From NCBI RefSeq assembly GCF_900172215.1, contig NZ_FWFP01000015.1, positions 62,001 through 126,000 on the forward strand: a DNA stretch of 64,000 bases, read 5' to 3'. Positions 38,436-47,455 of this stretch are shown here, in pieces. Each line of letters opens with the position of its first letter. The first letter of the stretch is position 1. The notes beneath the pieces were generated by a model. The model did not search any database. It saw only the letters and a list, made by a program, of their open reading frames with translations, and was not told where the DNA came from. Both the position numbers and the translations under genes were made by a program. The stretch comes from Ruegeria meonggei. Its GTDB lineage: Bacteria; Pseudomonadota; Alphaproteobacteria; Rhodobacterales; Rhodobacteraceae.

Positions 38436-38888
38436 ATGTCGACCCACAATGTAACCGAAGTACTTGTCGGCGGTGCCGTTCTTGCATGCGCCATCGCGTT
38501 TGGCGTTTACGCCAGCCAATCCACGGGCCTGTCACAGGGCGGCGCGGGGTACGAGCTGAGCGCGTCTTTCCGCTCGCTCGAGGGTGTTGGCGTAGGCACG
38601 GATGTGCGGCTGGCCGGCGTCAAAATCGGCACCGTAACCGGCGTAAATTTGAACGCTGATACCTATCGTGCAGATACCACCTTTACAATTTCAGACGGCA
38701 TTCTGGTGCCAGATGACAGCGCGATCATAATCTCGTCCGAGGGCCTGCTGGGCGGGAACTTTGTTGAAGTGATGCCGGGCGGTTCGCCCTTCTACTTTGA
38801 GGCCGGAGATCAGGTTGAAGACACACAAGGTGCGGTCAGTCTGATTTCGCTGCTGGTCAAATTTGTGGCCGGGGACGGCGGCGAATGA
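38436..38888 (+). CDS. mlaD: MlaD-like lipid-binding protein
   Basis: 150 residues. One N-terminal membrane anchor (VLVGGAVLACAIAFGVYA) and an MCE domain (LSASFRSLEGVGVGTDVRLAGVKIGTVTGV). In the Mla system this periplasmic hexamer moves phospholipids between membranes with MlaE/F/B, but none of those genes is adjacent. It ends in an ATGA overlap with the DUF2155 gene. Confidence 0.9.
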   Translation: MSTHNVTEVLVGGAVLACAIAFGVYASQSTGLSQGGAGYELSASFRSLEGVGVGTDVRLAGVKIGTVTGVNLNADTYRADTTFTISDGILVPDDSAIIISSEGLLGGNFVEVMPGGSPFYFEAGDQVEDTQGAVSLISLLVKFVAGDGGE

Positions 38889-39253
38889 AATACCTCGCCC
38901 TGATGGCAGCGCTGCTGGCCGCGACGGGCGCAGCGGCCCAGCAAAAGGCCCAGTCCGGTCCCGGCGCAATGCTGCGGGGGCTGGACAAGGTCAACGGCCA
39001 AACGGTTGATGTCGAGATGCAGAATGGCCAGACCGGGGCGATCTTTGGTCTGGATGTCGCCTTGGGCGATTGCCGGTATCCGGTTGACAACCCGACGGGG
39101 GATGCCTTTGCTTACCTGACGATCTGGGAAAAAGGTGAGCCAGAGCAATTGTTTGATGGGTGGATGATCGCCACGTCACCCGCACTGAATGCGCTGGATC
39201 ATGCCCGCTATGACGTCTGGGTGATCCGCTGTATCACGCCCTCGGGGGATTGA
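38885..39253 (+). CDS. DUF2155 domain exported protein
   Basis: 122 residues with signal peptide (MKYLALMAALLAATGAAAQ). The conserved part (MLRGLDKVNGQTVDVEMQNGQTGAIFGLDVALGDCRYP...) is DUF2155, which often sits beside mlaD or complex I accessory genes. Two cysteines may pair. Function unknown. The 3' end overlaps aat by 46 bp on the opposite strand. Confidence 0.85.
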   Translation: MKYLALMAALLAATGAAAQQKAQSGPGAMLRGLDKVNGQTVDVEMQNGQTGAIFGLDVALGDCRYPVDNPTGDAFAYLTIWEKGEPEQLFDGWMIATSPALNALDHARYDVWVIRCITPSGD

Positions 39254-39840
39254 TCCAACACCGCGGTAAAATCCGCACTGGCATCGATCGCGTCTTCTAG
39301 CGCTAGTCGGTATTGCGCACGCGGGATTTCGATCGCCCCCAAAGTAGCCAAGTGTGCTGTCAGGAACTGGGTGTCAAACAGCTGAAACCCGGTCTCGCGC
39401 AAACGGTCCACCAAGTAAGCCAAAGCGATTTTCGAGGCGTCCTTCCGGCGAGAGAACATGCTTTCACCAAAAAACGCAGCCCCCAGCGTTACACCGTAAA
39501 CACCGCCGGCCAAGACATCACCGTCCCAGACCTCAAGCGAATGCGCGTGGCCCGAGCGGTGAATTTTTTGGTACAGATCGCGAAGCTCTGCATTTATCCA
39601 GGTTTCAGAACGGTCCGCACAACCCCCGACGACGCCGTCAAAATCGCGGTTGATGGTGACGGAAAACCCGCAGTTTCGAATGCGCCGAGCCAGGCTGCGG
39701 GACAGGTGAAACCCGTCCAGAGGCACAACGCCCCGAAATTTGGGATCGACCCAGAACAGCTCTGGGTCATTGCGGTGCTCTGCCATCGGGAAGATGCCGA
39801 TTGAGTAGCCGTGCAGCAATAGTTCAGGGGTCAGGCTCAT
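39208..39840 (-). CDS. aat: Leucyl/phenylalanyl-tRNA--protein transferase
   Basis: 210 residues. GYSIGIFPMAE, FWVDPKFRGVVPLDGFH, HAHSLEVWDGDVLAGGVYGV and GESMFSRRKDASKIAL are the conserved blocks. It adds Leu or Phe to N-terminal Arg/Lys of proteins, marking them for ClpS/ClpAP degradation (N-end rule). Downstream of accC, separated by a hairpin. Confidence 0.95.
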   Translation of the reverse strand: MSLTPELLLHGYSIGIFPMAEHRNDPELFWVDPKFRGVVPLDGFHLSRSLARRIRNCGFSVTINRDFDGVVGGCADRSETWINAELRDLYQKIHRSGHAHSLEVWDGDVLAGGVYGVTLGAAFFGESMFSRRKDASKIALAYLVDRLRETGFQLFDTQFLTAHLATLGAIEIPRAQYRLALEDAIDASADFTAVLDQSPEGVIQRITQTS

Positions 39841-39854
39841 GTTGTGTGCGCGTT

Positions 39855-39880
39855 GACCAGAGGGCGTGAACCCTCTGGTC
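39855..39880. terminator. Hairpin between accC and aat
   Basis: GACCAGAGGG, loop CGTGAA, CCCTCTGGTC: 10-bp perfect stem. It lies between accC and aat, both minus strand. No T-run on that strand, so it may attenuate or stabilise transcripts instead of ending them. Confidence 0.45.
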
Positions 39881-39888
39881 TTAAGGGC

Positions 39889-41238
39889 TTATTGTTCCAT
39901 GTTCTCCGCAAGCCAGTGCTCCAGCCAGTGGATGTTGTAATCGCCGCTGTGGATGTCATCTTCTTGCAGCAAAGCATGGAACAAGGGAACGGTTGTGTCG
40001 ATGCCATCTACGATCAATTCACCCAGGGCACGGTTCAATCGAGCAAGTGCCTCATCCCGGTCGCGGCCTTGCACGATCAACTTGCCAATAAGCGAGTCGT
40101 AATAGGGTGGGATGGAGTACCCGTCATACAGCGCCGAATCCATTCGCACACCCAGACCGCCCGGCGCGTGAAAGGCCGTGATCTTGCCCGGGCAGGGCGA
40201 GAAGTTGGGTAACTTTTCAGCGTTGATCCTGACTTCGATAGAGTGGCCGTTGATCCGTAGGTCATCCTGACCAAACGACATCTGTTCACCCGCTGCCACA
40301 AGAATCTGTTCACGCACTAGATCGACACCGAAAATGCCCTCGGTCACCGGGTGTTCCACCTGTAGGCGGGTGTTCATCTCGATGAAATAGAACTCACCGT
40401 TCTCATAAAGGAACTCGATGGTGCCTGCGCCGATATAGTTGATTTTTGCGACCGCATCCGCGCAAACCTTGCCAATTTTGGCGCGCTCTTGCGGAGTGAT
40501 GGTGGGGCCGGGGGCCTCTTCAAAGACCTTCTGGTGGCGGCGCTGCAGCGAACAGTCACGCTCGCCCAGATGGACCGCCTTGCCCTTGCCGTCGCCAAAA
40601 ACCTGAATCTCGATATGGCGCGGCGTGGTCAGGTATTTTTCGATATAGACTTCGTCATTGCCAAAGTTGGACTTGCCTTCGGCGCGGGCGGTCATAAAGG
40701 CGCTTTCCATTTCATCAGCGTTCATCGCGACTTTCATGCCGCGTCCGCCGCCACCGGCCGTGGCTTTGATGATGACGGGATAGCCAAACTCTTCACCGAT
40801 TTTCCTGGCTGAGGCCAGATCAGGCACACCGCCATCCGATCCAGGAACGCAAGGAACACCCAGTTCTTTCATCGTATCTTTGGCGGTAATCTTGTCCCCC
40901 ATGACGCGGATGTGTTCTGCAGTGGGGCCGATGAAAGTGATGCCGTGATCTTCGACGATCTGCACGAACTCGGCATTCTCGGACAGAAAACCGTAACCGG
41001 GGTGGATCGCTTGCGCGCCAGTGATTTCACAGGCCGAGATGATCGCGGGTACGGACAGATAGCTTTGCGGGCTGGGCGGGGGGCCGATACAGACCGATTC
41101 GTCAGCCATGCGCACATGCATCGCGTCACTGTCGGCGGTGGAGTGGACGGCAACCGTCTTTATCCCCATCTCGCGCGCGGCGCGGATGACGCGCAGGGCG
41201 ATCTCGCCTCGGTTGGCAATCAGGATCTTGTCGAACAT
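39889..41238 (-). CDS. accC: Acetyl-CoA carboxylase biotin carboxylase subunit
   Basis: 449 residues, standard length. Begins [28 protein letters not shown]-grasp loop GGGGRGM, catalytic [14 protein letters not shown]. Carboxylates biotin on AccB as the first step of fatty acid synthesis. Co-transcribed with accB (9 bp gap). Confidence 0.97.
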   Translation of the reverse strand: MFDKILIANRGEIALRVIRAAREMGIKTVAVHSTADSDAMHVRMADESVCIGPPPSPQSYLSVPAIISACEITGAQAIHPGYGFLSENAEFVQIVEDHGITFIGPTAEHIRVMGDKITAKDTMKELGVPCVPGSDGGVPDLASARKIGEEFGYPVIIKATAGGGGRGMKVAMNADEMESAFMTARAEGKSNFGNDEVYIEKYLTTPRHIEIQVFGDGKGKAVHLGERDCSLQRRHQKVFEEAPGPTITPQERAKIGKVCADAVAKINYIGAGTIEFLYENGEFYFIEMNTRLQVEHPVTEGIFGVDLVREQILVAAGEQMSFGQDDLRINGHSIEVRINAEKLPNFSPCPGKITAFHAPGGLGVRMDSALYDGYSIPPYYDSLIGKLIVQGRDRDEALARLNRALGELIVDGIDTTVPLFHALLQEDDIHSGDYNIHWLEHWLAENMEQ

Positions 41239-41247
41239 GGGCCCGCC

Positions 41248-41754
41248 TTACTCGATGATGACCAAAGGAGTGCCGAATTCCACAGCGTCGCCATCACCCA
41301 CCAGAATACGTTTGATGGTGCCCGACTTGGGGGCGTGGATGTGGTTCATGGTTTTCATTGCTTCGACGATCAGCAACGTGTCGCCTTCGGACACTGTTGC
41401 GCCGACCGTAATGAACGCAGGTGCGCCAGGTTCGGCCTGCATATAGACCGAGCCAACCATGGGCGAAGTCACGGCGCCCGGATGGCTCGCCGGATCCTCA
41501 CCCGCGGCGGGGGCTTCTGCGGCTGCCGGGGCGGCGGCTGGTGCAGCAAGCGGCGTAGCCATCGGGGCTGCGGCCGGAACGGCCACCTGAACCGGAGCGG
41601 GCGCGGTCTTTGACAAGCGGCTGACGCGGACGTTCAGGCTGTCCTCTTCGCCATATTCGCGTTTGACCTGCAACTCGGTTAGATCGTTTTCACGCAGCAG
41701 TTCAGCCAATGCCTTGATGAACGCCACATCCGCTTCGTGTTTGGTGTCTGTCAT
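41248..41754 (-). CDS. accB: Acetyl-CoA carboxylase biotin carboxyl carrier protein
   Basis: 168 residues. N-terminal helical part, an Ala/Pro-rich flexible linker (about 52-90), and a biotinyl domain whose lysine is K134 in EAMKTM, the form usual for alphaproteobacteria. Carries biotin between AccC and the AccAD carboxyltransferase. First gene of the accBC unit. Confidence 0.96.
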   Translation of the reverse strand: MTDTKHEADVAFIKALAELLRENDLTELQVKREYGEEDSLNVRVSRLSKTAPAPVQVAVPAAAPMATPLAAPAAAPAAAEAPAAGEDPASHPGAVTSPMVGSVYMQAEPGAPAFITVGATVSEGDTLLIVEAMKTMNHIHAPKSGTIKRILVGDGDAVEFGTPLVIIE

Positions 41755-41904
41755 GAGTGTCCTCGACGGTTCCCCTTTGCCCGTCTGTGTCCTGCGGGCT
41801 TTGGTCTGATTACGCAGCGTTATAAGCTATGCGCCCGGCCATGAAAAGCGCAGTCTGGGCCTGTTATGAAAGGGTTTGTTTAGGATTTCCAAAGCCAGAG
41901 GATG

Positions 41905-42441
41905 TTACAGCGGCATTCCCGAGAGTTTGGCCACGAGTTCAGGCAGTTTTCGGGCCCCGAATTTGTCCAGAAGGCGGGCGCGGTAGGCCTCGATCGTGCG
42001 ATAGCTCAGGCCAAGTTCCACGCCAATTTCCTTTGCGGACAAGCCGCGGCAGGACATGATGGCCACCTCGCGTTCACGGGTTGTCAGCTCAACAAGGGGG
42101 CGTTCTTCCGAGATGTCCGAAAAGCTCCAAATCCCGTGGCGGAAGGGGTCGTCCGGGGTCAGGGACCTTCCGCGTGCCCGGCACCAGAACAGGTCGCTGT
42201 TGCGCCGCCGCATGACGCGCTCGTCCGTGTAATAGCCGGTGTCGCGCATCACCTGTAGGCTGCGCGCGCCGATCCGCTCCCAGTCGGCCACAGACGGGTA
42301 GAGGTGCAAAAGGGGCATATTGCGATAATCCGCAGCCTCGCCGCCAAAGGTACGCGCAAACTGCAGATTGCAGCGCCGGATGATCCGGTTTTCCAATTCG
42401 ACGAGTCCGATTGGCGCATATTCAAACGCGGGGTCGCTCAT
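41905..42441 (-). CDS. PAS-LuxR transcriptional regulator
   Basis: 178 residues from ATG 42441 (MSDPAFEYAPIGLVELENR); the longer frame adds an unlikely N-terminus. PAS-like sensor in residues ~5-105 (FARTFGGEAADYRNMPLLHLYPS..., FWCRARGRSLTP) and a LuxR helix-turn-helix at ~113-170 (LTTREREVAIMSCRGLSAKEIGVELGLSYRTIEAYRARLLDKF). Signal unknown. Transcribed toward accB but separated by 150 bp. Confidence 0.87.
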   Translation of the reverse strand: MSDPAFEYAPIGLVELENRIIRRCNLQFARTFGGEAADYRNMPLLHLYPSVADWERIGARSLQVMRDTGYYTDERVMRRRNSDLFWCRARGRSLTPDDPFRHGIWSFSDISEERPLVELTTREREVAIMSCRGLSAKEIGVELGLSYRTIEAYRARLLDKFGARKLPELVAKLSGMPL

Positions 42442-42645
42442 CTGCGCATGGTGCCGGGATTTCGGAGAAATGAGAAGGGGGCGCGCGCAGTTTCTGAGAC
42501 ACGCGGTCAACAGCGGCTGAGGCGGGGTTGTTAAATCTGTAAAGTCACTATGAAAACTGGCAGGTAACTATTAGAAATAAAATGAAAGTCCTGAAAACTA
42601 GTGTGATTTCGCAGGGCGGCAGGTTGAATTGGAAAGGGCAAAGCC

Positions 42646-43941
42646 ATGCGTGACACGCTGACCGGCAGCCGCATTCGAGAACGGCGCCAGATCGCAGGTC
42701 TGCGACAGGCTGAGCTTGCGCGGAAGGTTGGGATTTCAGCGTCTTACCTGAATCTGATCGAGCACAATCGCCGACGTATCGGGGGCAAGCTGCTTGTGGA
42801 TATTGCGGCAGTGCTGATGGTCGAGCCGTCGCTTCTGACACAAGGTATCGAAGCCACATTGATATCCGCCTTGCGCGAGGCGGCCGCGGATGCCGTCGGT
42901 CAGCAGGCCGAAGTGGACGCTCTGGAAGAATTCGCAGGTCGATTTCCCGGGTGGGCAGGTGTGCTGGCGCAAATGCACCGCCGCGTTGTGTCCCTTGAGC
43001 GAACGGTTGAGACATTGTCTGACCGCTTGACCCACGATCCGCATCTGGCCTCGTCCGTACACGAGGTTTTGTCGACGGCTGCCGCGATTCGGTCAACGGC
43101 GGCGATCCTTGCTGACACCCAAGAGATTGAGCCCGAGTGGCAGGATCGGTTCCATCGCAACCTGCATCAGGACGCCGAGCGTTTGGCGGACAGTTCCAAA
43201 TCGCTGGTGGCCTATCTGGATGACAGCGACTCCGCCGAGGATCGCAGGGGTGTCCCGCTGGAGGATGTCGAAGCGTTCTTTGACGCCAGCGAGCACCATT
43301 TTCCCGAGATCGAAGACGGCAAAACTGCAGACGAGGTCGACCTTGCCGAGTTGGATTCAGCGACCGCCCGGACGCTGGCACTGAGCTTTCTGAAAACCTA
43401 TACCGCAGATGCCCGCGCGATTCCTCTGACGCAGATCAAAGCGGCCGTTTCCGTGGCAGAGCCGGACCCGGCGCAACTGGCAGCGCAGTTTTCGGTCGAT
43501 ATGGCCACTATTCTCAGGCGGCTTGCGGCGCTTCCCAAAGAGTATCTGTCGCGACCAGCAGGACTGGTGATGTGCGACGCGTCCGGCAGTGTTTTGTTCA
43601 CCAAACCCGTTCCCGGATTTGCCATGCCGCGCTTTGGGGAAACCTGCCCGCTTTGGCCAGTGTTTCAGGCATTGAACAGGCCCTTGGTGCCCATTCGCAA
43701 ACGTGTCGTGCAACTGGGCCGGGCGGCGGCTGTGTTTGACTGTTATGCTTATGCCTGGCCACAGTTTGTCGGGGGTTATGACGAGGGGCCGGCCTATCGC
43801 TCGGTCATGCTGATTCAGCCTGTAGAGGACGTTCAGACGGACGATAAGGCCGTGTCCAGAGTAGGGCCAAGTTGCCGGGTGTGTCCCAACAACAGCTGCG
43901 AGGCCCGCCGCGAACCCTCGATCCTGCGGGAAGGTTTTTGA
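42646..43941 (+). CDS. XRE-family regulator with DUF2083-type C-terminus (short-chain acyl-CoA regulator-like)
   Basis: 431 residues. HTH at ~9-62 (IRERRQIAGLRQAELARKVGISASYLNLIEHNRRRIGG). The central part lacks the HEXXH zinc motif of IrrE-type peptidases. The C-terminal region ends with clustered cysteines (GPSCRVCPNNSCEARREPSIL), as in ScfR/RamB/PrpC regulators of acyl-CoA metabolism; those cysteines could hold an FeS cluster or zinc. Followed by signalling genes on the same strand. Confidence 0.8.
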   Translation: MRDTLTGSRIRERRQIAGLRQAELARKVGISASYLNLIEHNRRRIGGKLLVDIAAVLMVEPSLLTQGIEATLISALREAAADAVGQQAEVDALEEFAGRFPGWAGVLAQMHRRVVSLERTVETLSDRLTHDPHLASSVHEVLSTAAAIRSTAAILADTQEIEPEWQDRFHRNLHQDAERLADSSKSLVAYLDDSDSAEDRRGVPLEDVEAFFDASEHHFPEIEDGKTADEVDLAELDSATARTLALSFLKTYTADARAIPLTQIKAAVSVAEPDPAQLAAQFSVDMATILRRLAALPKEYLSRPAGLVMCDASGSVLFTKPVPGFAMPRFGETCPLWPVFQALNRPLVPIRKRVVQLGRAAAVFDCYAYAWPQFVGGYDEGPAYRSVMLIQPVEDVQTDDKAVSRVGPSCRVCPNNSCEARREPSILREGF

Positions 43942-44019
43942 CAGTTTCCTGACTGTGCGCGTAAGCTGGCCCGGACGGGTCGACCAATACATGACCCGTC
44001 ACGGGGAGGACAGATAGGT

Positions 44020-44400
44020 ATGAGCCGCAGGGTTCTGTTGATTGAGGATGAGCCGAACATAGCCGAGGCCATTCGGTTTCTGCTGACGCGCGAGGGTTGG
44101 CAGGTGGAAACGCATGCCGATGGGGCCGATGCGCTGCAAGTTATTCAGGGGGCCAGCCCGGATCTGGTCATTCTGGATGTGATGTTGCCGGGCAAAAACG
44201 GCATGGAGATTTTGCGTGAATTGCGCACTCTGGAAGACATGCAAGGGTTGCCGGTTCTGATGCTGACCGCGCGGGGCCAATCCCGTGACCGGGAAATGGC
44301 GGAAAATGCCGGGGTCAGCCGGTTCATGACCAAGCCGTTTTCAAACACTGAGATGCTGACCGCCGTGCGGGATCTGCACGCGCAGGCTACTCAGTCATGA
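44020..44400 (+). CDS. Single-domain response regulator
   Basis: 126 residues comprising only a receiver domain: acidic pocket EDE (9-11), phosphoacceptor D53 in LVILDVMLPG, T83 and K105 (MTKPF). No output domain, so it likely acts by protein contact or phosphotransfer. ATGA overlap with the next gene and closeness to the SSS-histidine kinase suggest that kinase as partner. Confidence 0.9.
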   Translation: MSRRVLLIEDEPNIAEAIRFLLTREGWQVETHADGADALQVIQGASPDLVILDVMLPGKNGMEILRELRTLEDMQGLPVLMLTARGQSRDREMAENAGVSRFMTKPFSNTEMLTAVRDLHAQATQS

Positions 44401-44711
44401 GCAAGGGCGAAGACCGTCAGACGCAAGGCGTCCGGCCTTCGCTGTTCCTGGAGCGACAAAGCTATCGTCGACGCAGGTTGACTGATGCCGCCCGGCTGTT
44501 GCCGGTGCTGGGCGCTGCGCTGATCGCAATTCCCTTGCTGTGGCCCAGCGGCGATGCGGTGCAGGATGGAATCCCACTGTCATCGGCGATTTTGTACATT
44601 TTTTCCTGCTGGGTGGTCTTGATCGCCGCCAGCCTGATTTTTGGGTTTGCCTCCAGACACAAGACGGCAAATGACGATTCCGAACCCGAGTCGGACCGAT
44701 GGCAACCCTGA
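44397..44711 (+). CDS. Small two-helix membrane protein, unknown
   Basis: 104 residues. Basic N-terminus (RQSYRRRRLTDAARLL), two membrane helices (VLGAALIAIPLLWPS and AILYIFSCWVVLIAASLIFGFA), acidic tail. Overlaps the receiver gene by 4 bp and the kinase gene by 13 bp, so it is translated with them. Such small proteins are found beside SSS-type histidine kinases and may help assemble or regulate the transporter part. Confidence 0.75.
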   Translation: MSKGEDRQTQGVRPSLFLERQSYRRRRLTDAARLLPVLGAALIAIPLLWPSGDAVQDGIPLSSAILYIFSCWVVLIAASLIFGFASRHKTANDDSEPESDRWQP

Positions 44712-47377
44712 ACGTCCTGATCCTTGTCTGCCTTGGCTATGTGGTGCTGTTGTTTGGCGTCGCTTTTGCGGCGGACCGAATGGCCGCCGCCGGCAAGGGG
44801 GCGTGGCTGCGATCACCCCTGATCTATACGCTTTCCTTGTCCATCTACTGTACGGCCTGGACGTTCTACGGCGCGGTCGGCAATGCGGCGCGGTCAGGGC
44901 TGGAATTCGTGACGATCTATCTGGGGCCGACGCTGGTGATGATCAGCTGGTGGTGGGGCCTGCGCAAACTGGTTCGGGTCGCGCGCAGTCAGAGGGTGAC
45001 GTCGATCGCCGACCTGATCTCATCCCGGTACGGCAAATCCAATACATTGGCGATTGGCGTGACCATTCTGGCCGTGCTGGGCGGGACGCCGTACATAGCG
45101 CTGCAACTTCAATCCATTACCCTGTCATTTTCCATCTTTGCCGAGGCCGACCCCTCGGGTCTTTATCGCCAGGGGGCAAGTGTGTTCTGGGTGGCTGCGG
45201 GGCTTGCAGTGTTTGCCATCCTGTTCGGGACGCGAAACCTGGACGCCAATGAACGTCACCATGGAGTGGTGACCGCCATTGCTCTGGAATCCGTGGTCAA
45301 GCTTTTTGCCTTGCTGGCGGTCGGGATCTTTGTGGTTTGGGGCGTCGCTGGCGGCATTGGTCCGATGATGGAGCGCATCGATGCGTCGGAAATTGGCCAG
45401 TGGAACGTAGATGCCGGGCGCTGGACGACATTTATTTTCCTGTCTGCCGCTGCCTTTGTCTGCCTGCCGCGCATGTTTCAGGTCATGGTCGTCGAAAACG
45501 CCGATGAAGGTCATCTGAGAACCGCCGCCTGGGCTTTTCCACTATACCTACTTTTGATGAGCCTTTTTGTGGTGCCCATCGCCGTGGTTGGTCTGGACCT
45601 GTTGCCAGAAGGATCGAACCCGGACCTCTTCGTTCTGACCGTGCCCCTGTCGCAGGGCAATGACTGGCTGGCGATGTTGTCCTTTATTGGCGGGTTCTCC
45701 TCGGCCACGTCCATGGTCATTGTGACAGCGATGGCGCTTTCTACCATGGTGTCAAACCATGTGGTCATGCCGATCTGGCTGAACACGCAAGAGGGCGCTG
45801 GCTGGGTGTCCGGTGACGTGCGCAGTGTCATTTTGATTTCACGCAGGGTGTCTATCGCGGTCGTTATGGCACTGGGGTACTACTACTACCGTTTGTCCGG
45901 TGGGGGTGCGGCCCTGGCGTCGATAGGTCTGGTCGCCTTTGCCGGGATCTCTCAGATCCTGCCCGCATTGGTTGGCGGGTTGTTCTGGCGTGGCGCAACC
46001 CGTACTGGCGCGCTGGTCGGGCTGTCGGTCGGGTTCCTTTTGTGGATCTACACGCTGTTACTACCGGGAATGGGCGGTGTGTTAATGACCGAAACTGTTC
46101 TGCAAAACGGCCCATTTGGCATCGGTTGGCTGCGACCGCAGGCGCTGTTCGGGATCGCGGGCATGGACCCGATCGTCCACACCGTCATGTGGTCACTGTC
46201 CCTGAACACGGTGGCTTTCTGTGTGGCTTCGCTGCTGAGTTTTCCCAGCCCGTTGGAGCGTCTGCAGGGCGCGCAATTTGTCCACGTCTTTGATCATTCC
46301 GTGGCCTTGCGCGGCTGGACCGGTTCCGTTGCGCAAAGCGAAGACCTGATGATCATGACCCAGCGCATAATGGGCGCGGGCCCCGCACAGGAGTTCTTTC
46401 AGGCCGAGGCTGAAAAACAAGGGGGCCGGTCCAGCCTGCCTGAACCCACACCGGCCTTTCTTGAACGTCTTGAACGGGAACTCAGCGGCTCGGTCGGGGC
46501 GGCCACGGCGCACGCAATGATCGGGCAGATTGTCGGTGGCTCATCCGTATCGGTCGAGGATTTGTTGGCCGTCGCTGACGAGTCCGCGCAGTTGCTGGAG
46601 TATTCCAGCCAGCTGGAGGCCAAATCAACCGAGCTTTCCCGAACGGCGCGGCAATTGCGCGAAGCCAACACCAAGCTGACGCAGATTTCAGAGCAAAAGG
46701 ACAGTTTCCTCAGCCAGGTCAGCCACGAATTGCGCACGCCTATGACGTCGATCCGCGCGTTCTCTGAGATCATGCGCGACAGCGACGGTCTAAGCGGCGA
46801 AGAGCAGACCAGGTACGCCGCAATCATCCATGACGAAGCCCTTAGATTGACACGATTGCTGGACGATCTTCTGGACCTCAGCGTTCTGGAAAGCGGCCGC
46901 GTTAACTTGAACATGGGCGGCGATACGTTGCGCTCGGTTCTGGACCGCGCTGTGTCCAGTGCCCTGGCCGGATCAAACCAAACGCTCGCGGTCCGCCGAT
47001 CAAAGGCATCCGAGCGGATTTCTCTGCACACCGATCTGGATCGTCTGGGGCAGGTGTTCATCAATCTGATCTCGAACGCCCGGAAATACTGCGACGCGGA
47101 CGATCCTGTGCTGACAATCTCGGCCCATGATGTGGGTGGGCAGCTGGTCGTTGATTTTGCCGATAACGGTAGCGGCATTCCACCCGAGGCCCGGTCGATG
47201 GTGTTCGAGAAATTCGCCCGTGTGGGGGGTGACAAAGCAGGGGGTGCCGGGTTGGGGCTGGCGATTTGCCGGGAAATCATGCAGCGCCTGGGCGGTGAGA
47301 TCACGTATCTGCCTGGCCAGGGTGGTGCCGCGTTTCGCGTTCGCCTGCCGCTTGCTTATCAGCAGGCAGCGCAATGA
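44699..47377 (+). CDS. Sodium/solute symporter-sensor histidine kinase fusion
   Basis: 892 residues. Residues ~1-520 form an SSS-family transporter with about 13 helices (SIADLISSRYGKSNTLAIGV, FSSATSMVIVTAMALSTMVSNHV). A linker and coiled coil (~600-670) lead to HisKA with the phosphorylated His at about 676 (SQVSHELRTPMTS) and a catalytic ATPase domain (N box ~782, DNGSGIP ~822, GGAGLGLAICREIM ~850). It resembles CbrA-type kinases, which tie transport to signalling. No DNA-binding response regulator is adjacent, only the single receiver upstream. Confidence 0.92.
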   Translation: MATLNVLILVCLGYVVLLFGVAFAADRMAAAGKGAWLRSPLIYTLSLSIYCTAWTFYGAVGNAARSGLEFVTIYLGPTLVMISWWWGLRKLVRVARSQRVTSIADLISSRYGKSNTLAIGVTILAVLGGTPYIALQLQSITLSFSIFAEADPSGLYRQGASVFWVAAGLAVFAILFGTRNLDANERHHGVVTAIALESVVKLFALLAVGIFVVWGVAGGIGPMMERIDASEIGQWNVDAGRWTTFIFLSAAAFVCLPRMFQVMVVENADEGHLRTAAWAFPLYLLLMSLFVVPIAVVGLDLLPEGSNPDLFVLTVPLSQGNDWLAMLSFIGGFSSATSMVIVTAMALSTMVSNHVVMPIWLNTQEGAGWVSGDVRSVILISRRVSIAVVMALGYYYYRLSGGGAALASIGLVAFAGISQILPALVGGLFWRGATRTGALVGLSVGFLLWIYTLLLPGMGGVLMTETVLQNGPFGIGWLRPQALFGIAGMDPIVHTVMWSLSLNTVAFCVASLLSFPSPLERLQGAQFVHVFDHSVALRGWTGSVAQSEDLMIMTQRIMGAGPAQEFFQAEAEKQGGRSSLPEPTPAFLERLERELSGSVGAATAHAMIGQIVGGSSVSVEDLLAVADESAQLLEYSSQLEAKSTELSRTARQLREANTKLTQISEQKDSFLSQVSHELRTPMTSIRAFSEIMRDSDGLSGEEQTRYAAIIHDEALRLTRLLDDLLDLSVLESGRVNLNMGGDTLRSVLDRAVSSALAGSNQTLAVRRSKASERISLHTDLDRLGQVFINLISNARKYCDADDPVLTISAHDVGGQLVVDFADNGSGIPPEARSMVFEKFARVGGDKAGGAGLGLAICREIMQRLGGEITYLPGQGGAAFRVRLPLAYQQAAQ

Positions 47378-47455
47378 GTTGGATGTAAAGACATTCGTAA
47401 CCCGCGCTGGGTTAGACCGGATATCAGACATATCAACGGATAGCGGTTTTGAGGC

